Assembly: GCA_027922465.2 (NCBI GenBank)
Contig: BQMF02000004.1
Span: 1,860,001-1,924,000 of the forward strand
Direction of reading: 5' to 3'
Length of the DNA stretch: 64,000 bases
Source: Turritopsis dohrnii
Lineage: Eukaryota > Cnidaria > Hydrozoa > Anthoathecata > Oceaniidae
The position numbers and the translations under genes were made by a program. Numbering within the stretch: the stretch's first letter is position 1; each line of letters starts with the position of its first letter. This document shows positions 30,709-40,182 of this stretch, piece by piece. Below the pieces are notes generated by a model. It had not been told where the DNA came from. It made no database searches and was given only the letters and a program-made list of their open reading frames with translations.

Positions 30709-30976
30709 ATAATCAATAATATTACTAAAATCAAAGGAATCATTTTCATTAATATCGGTTGGTATGTTTGATACATCAATATAAGTTCAAGTTCAATACA
30801 AGTTCAATACTAAACTTATTACAGAGTTTCTTCCTTCGATAGGACAGCGCTGTTGCATGGAGCACGTTGCATAAAGAAATACATTCGCATACATTCGCGG
30901 AGATAACGTTAACTTTTTGTAGAGGTGATCAGTGGTTATAAGTGCTTTGTATTATAAACACCTTTTCCGATTATTA

Positions 30977-31011
<35 letters not shown>

Positions 31012-31143
31012 TTATATTATGGAGACGGTTCAAACTGTCCGCAAAAAAAACAAAAATACAACAACGACGATTTTAATACTCAGCGCGCTAAAGCCGCTGA
31101 CTAATAATTCAAAAATTTTCATAAAAGTGTTTTACAAGTTTTA
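30709..31143. other. spacer with a 30-base G run
   Basis: No gene seen. The frame of the Helitron-like fragment stays loosely open a little upstream of 30708. A pure G run covers 30979-31008, shortly before the left end of the DIRS-like element. Its length is likely to be unstable and prone to assembly error. Confidence 0.5.
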
Positions 31144-31314
31144 TTTCATAAATTATTCCCCAGACTCCTGAGTATGAAATGAGATAGATAGAACGCGCAG
31201 CGGATTCAGTTCACGACGAGCAGAGGACAAAACAGGGCGACCCAAGCAGTGACACATGAGCACGAATTTGGAAATCAGCTAAGTGTTTTTTTTTTCTTTC
31301 TGTTATTATTATTA

Positions 31315-32331
31315 ATGTCTTCCATTCAAGAAAATCCTCTTCCTGCTTCAGAGGAGAATATTACTAATGAAATAACTTCTGAATCTGTATTGGACCTTCT
31401 TAAAACACTCCAAACAGAAATATCCTCGTTAAAAGCTGCTAATAACATCAACAGCACCTCTCAGCAGGGAAAAATAGTTACTTCTCCTCAGAGAGACATG
31501 GCAAACGAGGAATATTATGACGATGATTTTATTGACTTGCATGCTTCACATGGTGAAGCATATGATGATGAAGAAGGAAATATTGACCCTGACGATGGCA
31601 TAAGTATTGTGGCAGCAGAGACTCACACTAAATCTAATGTTTTTTCTAAGATTAAAATTCTTTCATCTGCTGAATCTAAAGGGGGGAAAATTTTTGCAAA
31701 CTGGGCACATATTATTGATAAAAGTTTTTTCTCTAAAAAGGAGAAAGATGATGTCAAAATTCTTCGAGAATCTTTTCCTGTACCAGAAAATTGTAATTTA
31801 CCCACACCAAAACTTAATGTTGAAATTTGGCAACTACTTAATAGTTTTCAAAAAAGAGCTGATGTTCGTATGAGCATGATACAAAGAAATATAATTGCTG
31901 CAGTTAGTGGAGTTATATCATTAACTAAAGATGTTTTAGATTCAAAAATTGAAGAACAAGCCATTGTTCAAAAGTCTACTGATATCATCAGTCTCTTAGG
32001 ACATGCCTCGGATGAAATCTCTTTAAAAAGAAAATTGTTCATAAAATCTGTTTTGAAAGATGAATTCAAAGATTTAGTGTCAATTAACAATAATGAGAGA
32101 AAAGATAAAGCTTCAGATAAACTTTTTGGAGACCATCTTTCTGAGAATATTAAGGATATAAATTTGCGAAATAAACTTCGAGGTAATAATTTTAAATTTA
32201 AAGGCCATTATAATAGGAACAATTCCTATCGATCTGAGCCTTACAACAGGAATAATCGTATGCCTTTTTTAGGCAAAGGCCGGAGGGGGATGTCCTCCTC
32301 CACTCTATCCAAACCAAGAACAAAGCATTAA
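31315..32331 (+). CDS. DIRS-like gag-type protein, copy A
   Basis: An intact frame of 338 aa from ATG 31315. I chose this start over a 5' extension at 31249 because MSSIQENPLP follows the T-rich leader directly. It has an acidic region (YYDDDFIDLHASHGEAYDDE) and a central helical region (WQLLNSFQKRADVRMSMIQ). The basic, Asn/Arg-rich C-terminal tail (GHYNRNNSYRSEPYNRNNR) would bind nucleic acid. There is no CCHC knuckle, as is usual for DIRS gag. It ends 47 bp before the RT frame. Confidence 0.7.
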   Translation: MSSIQENPLPASEENITNEITSESVLDLLKTLQTEISSLKAANNINSTSQQGKIVTSPQRDMANEEYYDDDFIDLHASHGEAYDDEEGNIDPDDGISIVAAETHTKSNVFSKIKILSSAESKGGKIFANWAHIIDKSFFSKKEKDDVKILRESFPVPENCNLPTPKLNVEIWQLLNSFQKRADVRMSMIQRNIIAAVSGVISLTKDVLDSKIEEQAIVQKSTDIISLLGHASDEISLKRKLFIKSVLKDEFKDLVSINNNERKDKASDKLFGDHLSENIKDINLRNKLRGNNFKFKGHYNRNNSYRSEPYNRNNRMPFLGKGRRGMSSSTLSKPRTKH

Positions 32332-32378
32332 CAGGTTATTCACCTATTATCAAGACACCCGCAACCTCAGAAGTTGAA

Positions 32379-34794
32379 ATGCAATCTACCTTAGCTGTAC
32401 GGTGCAATTCTGAAGAAAATCATGAAATGGTGTCAAATTCCCAGCAACAGTTAGAAAATGAGGTAAGCTATTTCCTAAATGAATGTTCTATTAGAGTGAA
32501 CAATTTCAAAGGGGGTCAACTTTGTAAATTTTATGAAGGCTGGAAAAGTATAACAACGGATAAACACATTTTAGATACTATTAAACATGGGGATACTATC
32601 GAATTTGAAGTGGAACCTCCTGTTAAACACTTCAGTTTTAATCAGTATAAAGATGATCAAGAAAATTTGGTTAGCTTTGAACTTCAAAAAATGATTGTAA
32701 AAGGCATAATTGTTGAGTGTTGCCATGAAGAAAAAGAATATGTTTCTCCCATATTCACAACTACAAAATCTGATGGAGGAACTAGACTTATTTTAAACTT
32801 AAAGAAAGTGAACGAAAATATAAAATATGTGCATTTCAAGATGCAAACCATAAAGGATGCATTATTGATGATCAATAAGAATGATTTTATGACATCGATA
32901 GATCTTAAAGATGCTTATTATAGTGTCCCTATCAGAGAATGTTATCAATCTTACTTAAAATTTCAATGCAAAGGAAAGTTATACAAATACACTTGCTATC
33001 CCAACGGACTAGGGCCTTGTCCTAGGAGATTTACAAAGTTGACAACTGTTTCTATGAGTGAAATTAGACGCAAAGGTAATCTTCTTCAATCTGGTAATAC
33101 ATACATAAAAGCCTTGGAAGCTACTTTGTCAGCAGCAAAGCTATTTTGTAAACTTGGCTTTGTAGTCCATCCTGTCAAGTCTCAACTTATACCTTCTCAA
33201 ACTATTATATTTTTGGGGTTTGTGATTAATTCTGTAACCATAGTTCTCACTGAAAAACGTACAGAAGCTCTTAAAAAGCATCTGAATACATTGAGAAAAT
33301 TAAAACAACCCTCCATACGTTATGTAGCTAAAGTGGTTGGACATATAATTTCAGTTTTGCCTGCATCAAAATATGGGGCGTTGCATTATAGGAAACTTGA
33401 AAAGGATAAAGCAATAGCACTAAAAGAAAATCTAGGGGATTTTGATGCTTTAATGAATTTATCAGTAGATGGTTATAAGGACTTGACATGGTGGATAGAG
33501 AATGTAAATTATATTCAAAATTGGATCCATCCCCCCAAAATTGAAGCAACAATTTATACTGATGCTTCACAGTTTGCCTGGGGAGGAACCTTTGACAAAA
33601 AGAGTGTTGGAGGTTCCTGGTCATATCAAGAAAAAGATTATCATATTAATGCAAAAGAAATGCTTGCAATCTATTTCACAATTCAAAGTTTTCTAAGCTA
33701 TTTTGAAAATAAACATATCACAATATTATCAGACAGCAAAACTGCCATAGGCATCATAAATAAAATGGGAAGTAGTAAAAGTACTCTCTGTGACAGTATT
33801 TGCCATAACATCTGGAATTTTTGCCAAGAAAACAATATCTGGGTAACCTGTTCCTATATTCCAGGAAAAGAAAATATACTTGCTGATCTTGAATCGAGAA
33901 AAGATTATAAGGATAGCAATTGGATGTTAAATAAAGATATTTTCGATAGCATTTGCAAAAGTCAGAATTTCTATCCAGATGTTGATTGTTTTGCAAATAG
34001 ACTAAATCACCAAGTATCATGTTACATATGCTGATTGAAGTTTTCAAGTCAGTGAACAGGATAAATCCTGAATTTTTATGGGAGTTATTTCCGCAGAAAA
34101 AAACTATCCATTCCATGCGTGCAGGAAACCTTCTGATGCTACCGAGGAAATCTGAATCAACGGTGAATTCTTTTCTATTCCATGCTATACTGGCATGGAA
34201 TTATTTACCAGCACCGCTCAAAAATTCAGAGACTTTGTCATGTTTCAAGAGAGACATTGCTGGTATTAAATCATTCTACTGCCAGTGTAAATGCTGCGCA
34301 TGACGTCATTGTGCGTAAATGTGCAGATTAGTTTTATCAGTTTTTATTTATTTTAATTTTTATGAGCGTTGGCTTGTATTAGTCATTGTATTTATCTAAT
34401 GTATTTACGGTGTACTAGATTAATGTCCAACGAAAAATAAAGCTACAATACAATACAATACAATACATACAGGCCTGATCCAAATGCCAAATATATTAAT
34501 GCTTTTAGTGTAAACTGGGCAAAATTTAAAATGCCTTACCGCTTTCCTTCTTTCAGCCTTGTAGGTCGTGTATTACAAAAGATCAAAGTGGACAAAGTAG
34601 TGGCACTGATCGTAGTGCCCGATTGGCCATCACAAACTTGGTACACAACATTAATGGCAATGAAGGTCTCAGAACCAACGAAAGTAACACCGGGTCAGAA
34701 GGTGCTGATTTTGCCAGAGAGCCCGGACGAAGTGCATCCAATTTGGAAGCGAGTGAGACTTCTGGCATGTCTTGTATCAGGCAAGAATATTTAA
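32379..34794 (+). pseudogene. DIRS-like RT/RNase H gene, copy A, defective
   Basis: The frame 32379-34018 is open. It shows RT fingers (KSDGGTRLILNLKKVN), motif A (MTSIDLKDAYYSVPI) and CYPNGLGPCPRRFTKL. The part that should hold the xxDD active site is missing: after SEIRRKG, near 33080, the reading jumps to GNTYIKALEATLSAAK and LGFVVHPVKS. RNase H follows with IYTDASQFAWGG, KEMLAI and ILSDSKTAIG. After PDVDCFANRLN the gene is cut at 34018 by a LINE 3' fragment. It resumes at about 34478 with RPDP-type sequence and ends DWPSQTWYTTL...LPESP... at 34794, overlapping the recombinase frame. Confidence 0.8.
34019..34480 (+). mobile_element. 5'-truncated LINE 3' end (CR1/L2-like) inside DIRS copy A
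   Basis: A short frame ends the coding part (FLWELFPQKKTIHSMRAGN, STVNSFLFHAILAWNYLP, CFKRDIAGIK). This is the typical C-terminal tail of CR1/L2/Jockey-like LINE ORF2 proteins, and TGA follows at 34301-34303. About 160 bp of 3' UTR ends in a (CAATA)n microsatellite at 34448-34470, as in LINEs with short 3' repeats. TACATA at the left junction (34022-34027) and near 34472 could be the target duplication. It is inserted in sense within the RT gene. Confidence 0.7.
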
Positions 34795-35728
34795 GGCAAG
34801 GTTTTTCTAATTCTACTGTGGACTTGATCATGAGTAGTTGGAGGTCCGGTACAACAAAACAATATGAACCAGTTATAAAATTGTGGCTTTCTTTTTGTAA
34901 GGATGCAATAAGCCCTTTTGAGCCCACAATTCAACAAGCATTAGATTTTCTCACTGAATTATATAACAAAAATTATAGTTTTGATCAAATGAAGAATGCT
35001 AGAAGTGCTATCTCGTCTATAATTAGACCTATTGGGGATCAATCATTTGGAAAATTGCCTATAGTTAAAAGATTTATGAAAGGTGTTTTTGAAAACAGAC
35101 CGACCTTTCCAAGAAATCATATCATATGGAATGTTAATATATTGTTCAATTATTTTCGATCTTTACCCGATCTAACAGACTTATCACTTAAAATACTGAC
35201 ACAAAAACTCGCTAGTTTGATGGCTATAGTGTCAGGCGGTCAACGTATTCAAACTTTACATTCTATATCCCTAGATGATATCATTTATCAACCAGGCAAA
35301 GTTGTCATCCCCATAACTTCTGTTATAAAACAAAGTAGACCATCAAGGCACATGCAACCTCTTGTTTTCAAAGAATTTGAAGAGTCTAAGCTTTGTGTAG
35401 TCTCACATTTAAGAATCTACATAGAAAAAACAAAACCTATCAGAAAGAACCAAAACCTATTTATCAGTTTTATAAAACCTCACAATGTTGTTTCTAAGGA
35501 TACCATTTCGAGATGGTGTAAATCTATGTTGGGGAATGCTGGTATTAATATTAATATTTTTTCTGCACACTCCAATAGATCTGCATCAAGTTCAAAAGCT
35601 AAACAGCATGTTTACCGATTGCAGATATCATACGGAACGCAGGTTGGGCAAACGCCCGTACTTTTGTGAAAAATTACGAAAAATTGGTCGTGGAAGATGT
35701 CAACTTAATGAATATTCTTACAAAATGA
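34623..35728 (+). pseudogene. DIRS-like tyrosine recombinase, copy A, frameshifted
   Basis: The frame 34623-35669 overlaps the end of the RT gene in another frame, as usual for DIRS. It has the SAM-like core-binding part (YLRQGFSNSTVDLIMSSWR) and the catalytic domain with the first arginine in SGGQRIQTLHS. The HxxR box appears as SAHSNRSASSSKAK. Shortly after that, near 35605, a frameshift occurs. The segment with the nucleophile (NAGWANARTFVKNYEK) lies in a different frame, ending at TGA 35726-35728. The protein is thus inactive as encoded. Confidence 0.8.
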
Positions 35729-35887
35729 AACTTTATTTGTTAATCTTTAGTTAAACAGGTTTAATTTTTAGTGCTTAGCTCACTAAAGTGTAATTTTTTG
35801 TGTTATGAACAAAACTGAAGCATGTAATATAAGAATGTTTTCTTTTTGTCTGTTTTGTGAAACAGAAAATTTTGGTACTCTGTGAAA

Positions 35888-36080
35888 TCTCATTTTATAC
35901 TCAGGAGTCTGGGGAATAATTTATGATATAATATTAATATATGCCCACCCTACAACCACCCATTATACTCATCCATCATGTACAAAATTTTTTCTGTAAG
36001 ATTTGCTGTGAAACCCTGAATCCGCTGCGCGTTCTATCTCATTTTATACTCATCCATCAGGGAATAATTTATTCACAAAA
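35888..36080 (+). repeat. DIRS copy A right-end complementary repeats
   Basis: 35888-35926 (CTCATTTTATACTCAGGAGTCTGGGG and onward) is the reverse complement of the outer part of the left terminus at 31144-31180. 36015-36050 (CTGAATCCGCTGCGCGTTC, TATCTCATTTTATACTC) is the reverse complement of the inner part. The space between holds AT-rich sequence. This matches the internal complementary region plus right terminal repeat of DIRS elements. Confidence 0.75.
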
Positions 36081-36252
36081 CTCCCAACAAACTTCAACTT
36101 AAGGTAAGTATCGTTTGTTGTGGGATAATTTTTTGTCAAGGTTTTCATATTTCTTATGATCTAAATACTGGTACAATCAGAATGTACACCACAAGTAATT
36201 CTGTGAAAATATATGATTGATATTCTAATGCCGAAATCAACATTGTACTATC
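36081..36252. promoter_or_regulatory. 5' flank of the tRNA-Sec gene
   Basis: AT-rich flank between the DIRS end and the tRNA gene. Metazoan tRNA-Sec genes use an upstream TATA box and PSE. AATATATGAT at about 36208-36217 is the best TATA-like sequence, but at 36-45 bp upstream it is a little far. No PSE consensus can be claimed. Confidence 0.3.
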
Positions 36253-36339
36253 GCCTCAATGATCTTCGGTGGTCCGGAGTGCGGGCTTCAAACCCGTAGC
36301 CGATGAAAATCGGAGTGGTTCAATTCCACCCTTGGGGCG
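36253..36339 (+). tRNA. selenocysteine tRNA, anticodon UCA
   Basis: An 87-nt sequence starting GCCTCAATGATCTTCGG and ending CCACCCTTGGGGCG. The acceptor strands GCCTCAA and TTGGGGC pair over seven positions with one T-G. The D arm is long (CTTCGG...TCCGGAG), and the anticodon arm GCGGG-CTTCAAA-CCCGT presents TCA. The variable arm folds as CCGAT-GAAA-ATCGG, and the T arm is GTGG-TTCAATT-CCAC. The six-pair D stem and the long variable arm are specific to eukaryotic tRNA-Sec, which inserts Sec at UGA codons. All stems are intact. A TTTT terminator is not found within 100 bp downstream, so a pseudogene copy cannot be excluded. Confidence 0.92.
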
Positions 36340-36524
36340 AAGTAGCTTATTCTATTTGAGTATCTTCTTGAATCTTAAATCGATACATTACCAGAATCTA
36401 CATTTGCTGATATAGCCCTATTGAGTAATAGTGGATGCACACAGACAGTTGAACACCCTGGAGGAATATGGCAAAGATGTTGACAATTTGTTAGCAGACG
36501 CAAAAAGTATGCCGAGAGATCTCC

Positions 36525-36640
36525 GGGGTTATTGGATTTCTGCGTAACGAAGAAATACTTTACGATCGTCTTTGTTTTTCTTAGTTTTTTGGATTTCTGC
36601 GTAAGCAAGAAAGCCTTTACGATCGTCTTTGGTTTTTTTT
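36525..36640. repeat. two-copy tandem duplication of about 62 bp
   Basis: TTGGATTTCTGCGTAA...CTTTACGATCGTCTTTG occurs at about 36532 and again at about 36590 with small differences. It lies directly left of the dispersed repeat at 36641. Confidence 0.65.
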
Positions 36641-37217
36641 CATACTGTCCAAACCTAGTCATATTTGTTTCTCTAATTTGATTGGTTCATACAAAAGCCG
36701 TCTTAATGTTCATTGGTGCATAAAGCGCCACTATTTTGCAAGGGTGCTAATTAACTTTAATAGCGCTAGTTTATTGGCTTGAATTTCCGCCATGTGATCA
36801 TCCGGGTATCTTTCGACTTCATATTTGCACCCCGTTTGCATAATAGTACACTACAGCGTGGCCGAAGAAACTTCTGAAAGTTGATTGATCAATGCAATGT
36901 TGAATAGGTTTAAAAGAAGATTTACAGTTCCAAGACCGAAAGTAGTGGGTAGAAATTTATGATTATCTTACAAAGATTCTACTGTGTTCATTTGTTTCTA
37001 AAAACAAGTTCTCAATGTTTTATAAAAACTGTGTGAAAAAGGAAAGATTTTTGCTTTTTTTGAAAATGTCTGGGATTCTTTTAAGCCTTTCTAAATACAT
37101 AAAGTCGTTTGTTTCATGCATGGGCTGTAATACTTTTTAAGCTCTGGATACGTACAGCTCAGCTCAGTTTCCTCTTCAGCTCCAACAACAAGAATATCTG
37201 TCTAACGTCTGCTGACT
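36641..37217. repeat. dispersed repeat, copy A
   Basis: This stretch matches 60481-61040 over its whole length with many small differences. Shared phrases include TTGATTGGTTCATA(C/T)AAAAG, TTTATTGGCTTGAATTT, GCCATGTGATCATCCGGG and GGATAC(G/A)TACAGCTCAGC. Homology resumes after the inserted TIR element at 38030-38090, matching about 61223-61280. It is therefore an older repeat interrupted by two later insertions. No coding frame is common to both copies. Confidence 0.75.
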
Positions 37218-38029
37218 GGGAAGAAATTGTTTGCGGAAGAAATTTGTGCGGAAGTTTTTTTTGCGGAATTTATTTTTGCGGATTTGAGGGAAATCCGCAA
37301 AAATAAATTCCACAAAAATGAATAAATACTGGTCATCCACAAAAATAAATTCCGCAAAATTTTCGAAATTCTTCATCCAGAAAAATTTACTCCGCAAAAC
37401 TTTTGAAATTTTTTACCCGTAAAGAATTGATTTTTCACTTTGCTTTGCATAAACTGCAAGTCTCGTCTTTACAAAAGGTTTGGAAAATGAAAAAAGGGGT
37501 TGAAAAAGGAAAGTAGTCTTGGTTATTGAATATCCAAGGACTTATTTATTACTCTTCATCAATAACAACAGAAGCAGCATCTGCACTTGCGACAGGTTTA
37601 GTGCTTCGTGCTGTTGCTTTTACTTTGCGAAGCAATCCTTTCCTTTATGGGAAGTAGACTTTGACTGAGTCATAATCTCAGTTGATGGCGCTACATTGAC
37701 CTTCTCTGATCAAAGATAAGACCCAGCTACATTATCTGTTTGTTATAGCTTGGTATTCGTATTTGATATTTTAACTGATGAAAAATAGATGTTATTCCAT
37801 AAATCTACTTTTTCCATTCCAACTAAAGTTTGTATATAACTAGGTACTAAACTACGTGTTTCCCGACTTTCTATTTTATTGAATTTGTTGCATCCGCAAA
37901 AATTAATTCCGCAAAATCTCTTTTGAGGTCTTCATCCGCAAAATTTCTTCCGCAAAATATGGCATTTTTGAGTCATTCATCCGCAAAAACATATTCCGCA
38001 AAAATTTCTTCCGCAAACAATTTCTTCCC
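37218..38029. mobile_element. 812-bp GCGGAAGAAATT-type TIR element
   Basis: The left end GGGAAGAAATTGTTTGCGG is mirrored by the right end, which reads the same on the minus strand. Sub-terminal regions are stacked with GCGGAA and AAATT blocks for about 200 bp on the left and 150 bp on the right. A partial copy lies at 4595-4853. On the minus strand near 37640-37549 a short frame ending ASADAASVVIDEE and TAA remains, a probable remnant of the parent element's last coding exon. It is inserted inside dispersed repeat copy A. No target duplication is clear. Confidence 0.7.
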
Positions 38030-38094
38030 TTAAGGTAATTTGGATCACTATTTACATAATCCAAATCTTTGTTTACTTTTTCTTGTTTGAGAAG

Positions 38095-38095
<1 letters not shown>

Positions 38096-38156
<61 letters not shown>
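38096..38156. repeat. (CA)n microsatellite at the Polinton left end
   Basis: About 30 uninterrupted CA units. It continues into CACGCACGCACACACACGCAC, which is matched in reverse at the right end near 53925-53950. The run has grown much longer on the left side than on the right. Confidence 0.9.
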
Positions 38157-38160
<4 letters not shown>

Positions 38161-38431
38161 GCACACACACGCACACACGCACACAAAACTCATCAGATTC
38201 TGGCGCACCTGATGAATTCATCAGATTTTAGCGCAACCAATGACGTCATCAATCCAAACCTACTGCGCATGCGTCGAAAACTGCTGACATCAGCACTATC
38301 GTGGAAAACTGCTGATGTCAGCACTATCGTTAAAAACTGCTGACATCAGCAAAACTATCAGTATCCAAATGCGTCAGTTCTGTCCACTTGTAAAAAATTT
38401 CAAAGTTGAACAAACAATATTGTAATAAAGG
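38157..38431 (+). repeat. Polinton left terminal inverted repeat
   Basis: Pairs with 53674-53950. Shared features in order are GCACACACGCACACAAAACTC, ATCAGATTCTGGCGCACCTG, TAGCGCAACCAATGACGTCA, CTACTGCGCATGCGTCG, repeated CTGCTGA(C/T)(A/G)TCAGCA blocks and the inner segment CAGTTCTGTCCACTTGTAAA to GTAATAAAGGATG. The CTGCTGACATCAGC palindromes repeat three times, and the block number differs slightly between the two ends. Confidence 0.85.
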
Positions 38432-38581
38432 ATGTCCAGTTATTTTAGAAATGTTGTTACTTCTTTATATAATTGGACTAAGGAGAGACTAGGTTATGGA
38501 GAGGTATTTGAGGAGGAGGAGTCTGAGGGGAGCTATTGGGACATCAAACTTGTTGAGTTATGGAAATGGCGTTTTTTTTAG
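38432..38581 (+). CDS. short frame after the left TIR, truncated leader gene
   Basis: ATG 38432 sits directly in the AAAGGATG end of the repeated leader, at the same place as the PolB ATG at 38974 and the ankyrin ATG at 53673. It reads 49 codons (MSSYFRNVVTSLYNW, YGEVFEEEESEGSYW) and stops at 38579-38581. It probably marks the original start of the following ankyrin-type gene, now out of frame with it. Translation is uncertain. Confidence 0.35.
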   Translation: MSSYFRNVVTSLYNWTKERLGYGEVFEEEESEGSYWDIKLVELWKWRFF

Positions 38582-38873
38582 GCCTGATGTTGCCAGGATA
38601 ATACTAACAGCAGAGCCAGGTCATGTCGAGATTGTTAAATTATACAAGGAGTGGTGTAAGAGTAAAGAGAGTGACCCTATTTTTGTAGCACGATGTCGAG
38701 GTTGGTTAGGTTATAATGATATACATGAGGAGCTCTTTCGTTATTACCACAAGCGTCGCTTCGGCAAAGCTCTCCACAGCGAATTGATAGAAGTTGCTAT
38801 GCATTCGGATAGAGTGTGGGATTGGTACTTTGATGAAGTGGAGAAGAAAGCTCTAGCGACATATTTTCAATAA
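38496..38873 (+). pseudogene. ankyrin-type protein remnant at the Polinton left end
   Basis: The frame carries one ankyrin-like unit (AEPGHVEIVKLYKEWCKS) and then the C-terminal module GYNDIHEELFRYYHKRRF... ending RVWDWYFDEVEKKALATYFQ. The same C-terminal module ends the minus-strand ankyrin gene at 53029 (DDIHEELFRYHHKRQF...WDWYYDEDEKK). The N-terminal part is out of frame with the likely start at 38432, so the gene has been shortened. The two element ends thus carry mirror-image ankyrin genes, probably by extension or exchange of the terminal repeats. Confidence 0.7.
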
Positions 38874-38910
38874 GTATACAAACTACTTATTGAAAGGAAT
38901 TCCCCTGACT

Positions 38911-38973
38911 CATGCATCAGTTCTGTCCACTTGTAAAAAATTTCAAAGTTGAACAACAATATTGTAATAAAGG
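38911..38973 (+). promoter_or_regulatory. repeated leader before the PolB start
   Basis: CATCAGTTCTGTCCACTTGT through AACAATATTGTAATAAAGG is nearly identical to the inner 60 bp of the left TIR (38372-38431) and, inverted, of the right TIR (53674-53735). In all three places it ends exactly at an ATG. It is best read as a shared promoter or 5' leader copied in front of three genes. Confidence 0.75.
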
Positions 38974-40182
38974 ATGTCGACTAACCAAACGATTCGAGAA
39001 TTGAAAGCTCTAGCAAAAGAGCGTGGCTTTAAAGGGTACTATAAGCTTAGGAAGGCTGAGCTTATCAATTTATTAGATGGTCCAGTAAGACCACCTAGAA
39101 GAGCTGGAATTAGGAAACCTCTTAGACAAGTCACTATACTCCCAAAGCCTGAAAACATGGATACTTTTGAGCATCATGAGATGATGAAGAACCGGTCAGT
39201 AGTAAAATCTAAGCTCAACGAATGGTATGACTGGCTTGTGAGTTATGTACCAAAGTCAATTAAAGAGCCTATAAAGAACGCTTTCTCTAAAGCAAAAAGT
39301 GGTATTTTAAAGTTGTACAACAATACAAAGGAAAAGCTTGGGTTAAAGGGTATGGTTGAAGAACAGGCGATGGAAGACACCAACAACATAAGTATGAGTG
39401 ATGATTTTATACCTATGAAGTATAAGCATGCACTACATAAAACTTTCCAAAGCTTTCGTATAGCTGGTATAGCAAAAGCTGATGTTGATGGATACTTCAC
39501 GCTAGTGAGAGCAAATGTGAAGAAATTGATGGAAAAGCAGGTTGGGGACATGGGATCTGCTAAAGTGCAACTTTCTCTATGGATCATGTGGAAGAAGCCT
39601 ATCAAGAATTTAATTCAACTTGAAGATGATGATATAGAAGAAGATGAGGGAACTGTGGGAACAACGGGAACTAAAGATGAATATGTAAGGATAGATAAAG
39701 TTTTTAACAGCTTGATGATGAGAGTGTTCCAAGGTAGTGCCATGGAAGAGATATTGGATGAGATGTTTGCATATATCAAAACCCAAGTAGAGCATCCTGC
39801 ATTACCACATGGCGGCTTCACCATCGATTATATCATGCACCTGGACGTGGACTTTCACAAGCTGCAGCTGCTGAGAGGATCTTCATACATCAAACTACCA
39901 TCCTGGATAGCGTCGAAAAAGGCAATCATCAACCCTAAAAACGATGATGAAGAATGTTTTAAGTGGGCTGTAAGAGCAGCACTACATCATGAAGAAATTG
40001 GAAAAGATCCGCAACGGATATCTAACCTAAAAATGTATAAGAATAAGTACAACTGGAATGGTTTAGAATTTTCTGTAGCAATAGACAAGATAGGAAAGTT
40101 CGAGAAGAATAATCCTGACATCGCGGTGAACGTACTATATATCGAAGAAAAGTCTACAAAGAGGGAGATCAACACCAGATAA
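38974..40182 (+). pseudogene. polB: Polinton DNA polymerase B, N-terminal part
   Basis: A 402-codon frame from the ATG following the repeated leader. Residues 5-36 (IRELKALAKERGFKGYYKLR, AELINLL) form a SAP-like DNA-binding motif. The C-terminal third has SYIKLPSWIASKKA, the ECFKWAVRAALH phrase and WNGLEFSVAIDKIGKFE, which recur N-terminally in Polinton PolB proteins. Near codon 395 the reading passes into foreign sequence at about 40165-40182 and stops. The rest of the polymerase continues after the insertion at 41152. A second SAP-like protein is encoded at 45839. Confidence 0.75.

Larger units (their letters stand above)
31144..36080 (+). mobile_element. DIRS-like tyrosine-recombinase retrotransposon, copy A
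   Basis: Three genes in the order gag, reverse transcriptase/RNase H, tyrosine recombinase lie between complementary ends. The left terminus (31144-31209) contains ATAAATTATTCCCCAGACTC and AGAACGCGCAGCGGATTCAG. Near the right end, 35888-35926 is the inverse of the first part and 36015-36050 the inverse of the second. This split inverted-terminal plus internal-complementary layout is the DIRS hallmark, where a circular intermediate is made and integrated by the recombinase. There is no LTR and no DDE integrase. The copy is dead: the RT active-site region is deleted, a LINE piece interrupts it, and the recombinase is frameshifted. Confidence 0.85.

Noticed and set aside
38083..38343. frame with a long His-Thr repeat as a protein
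   Set aside because: It is a translation of the (CA)n microsatellite and the Polinton terminal repeat.
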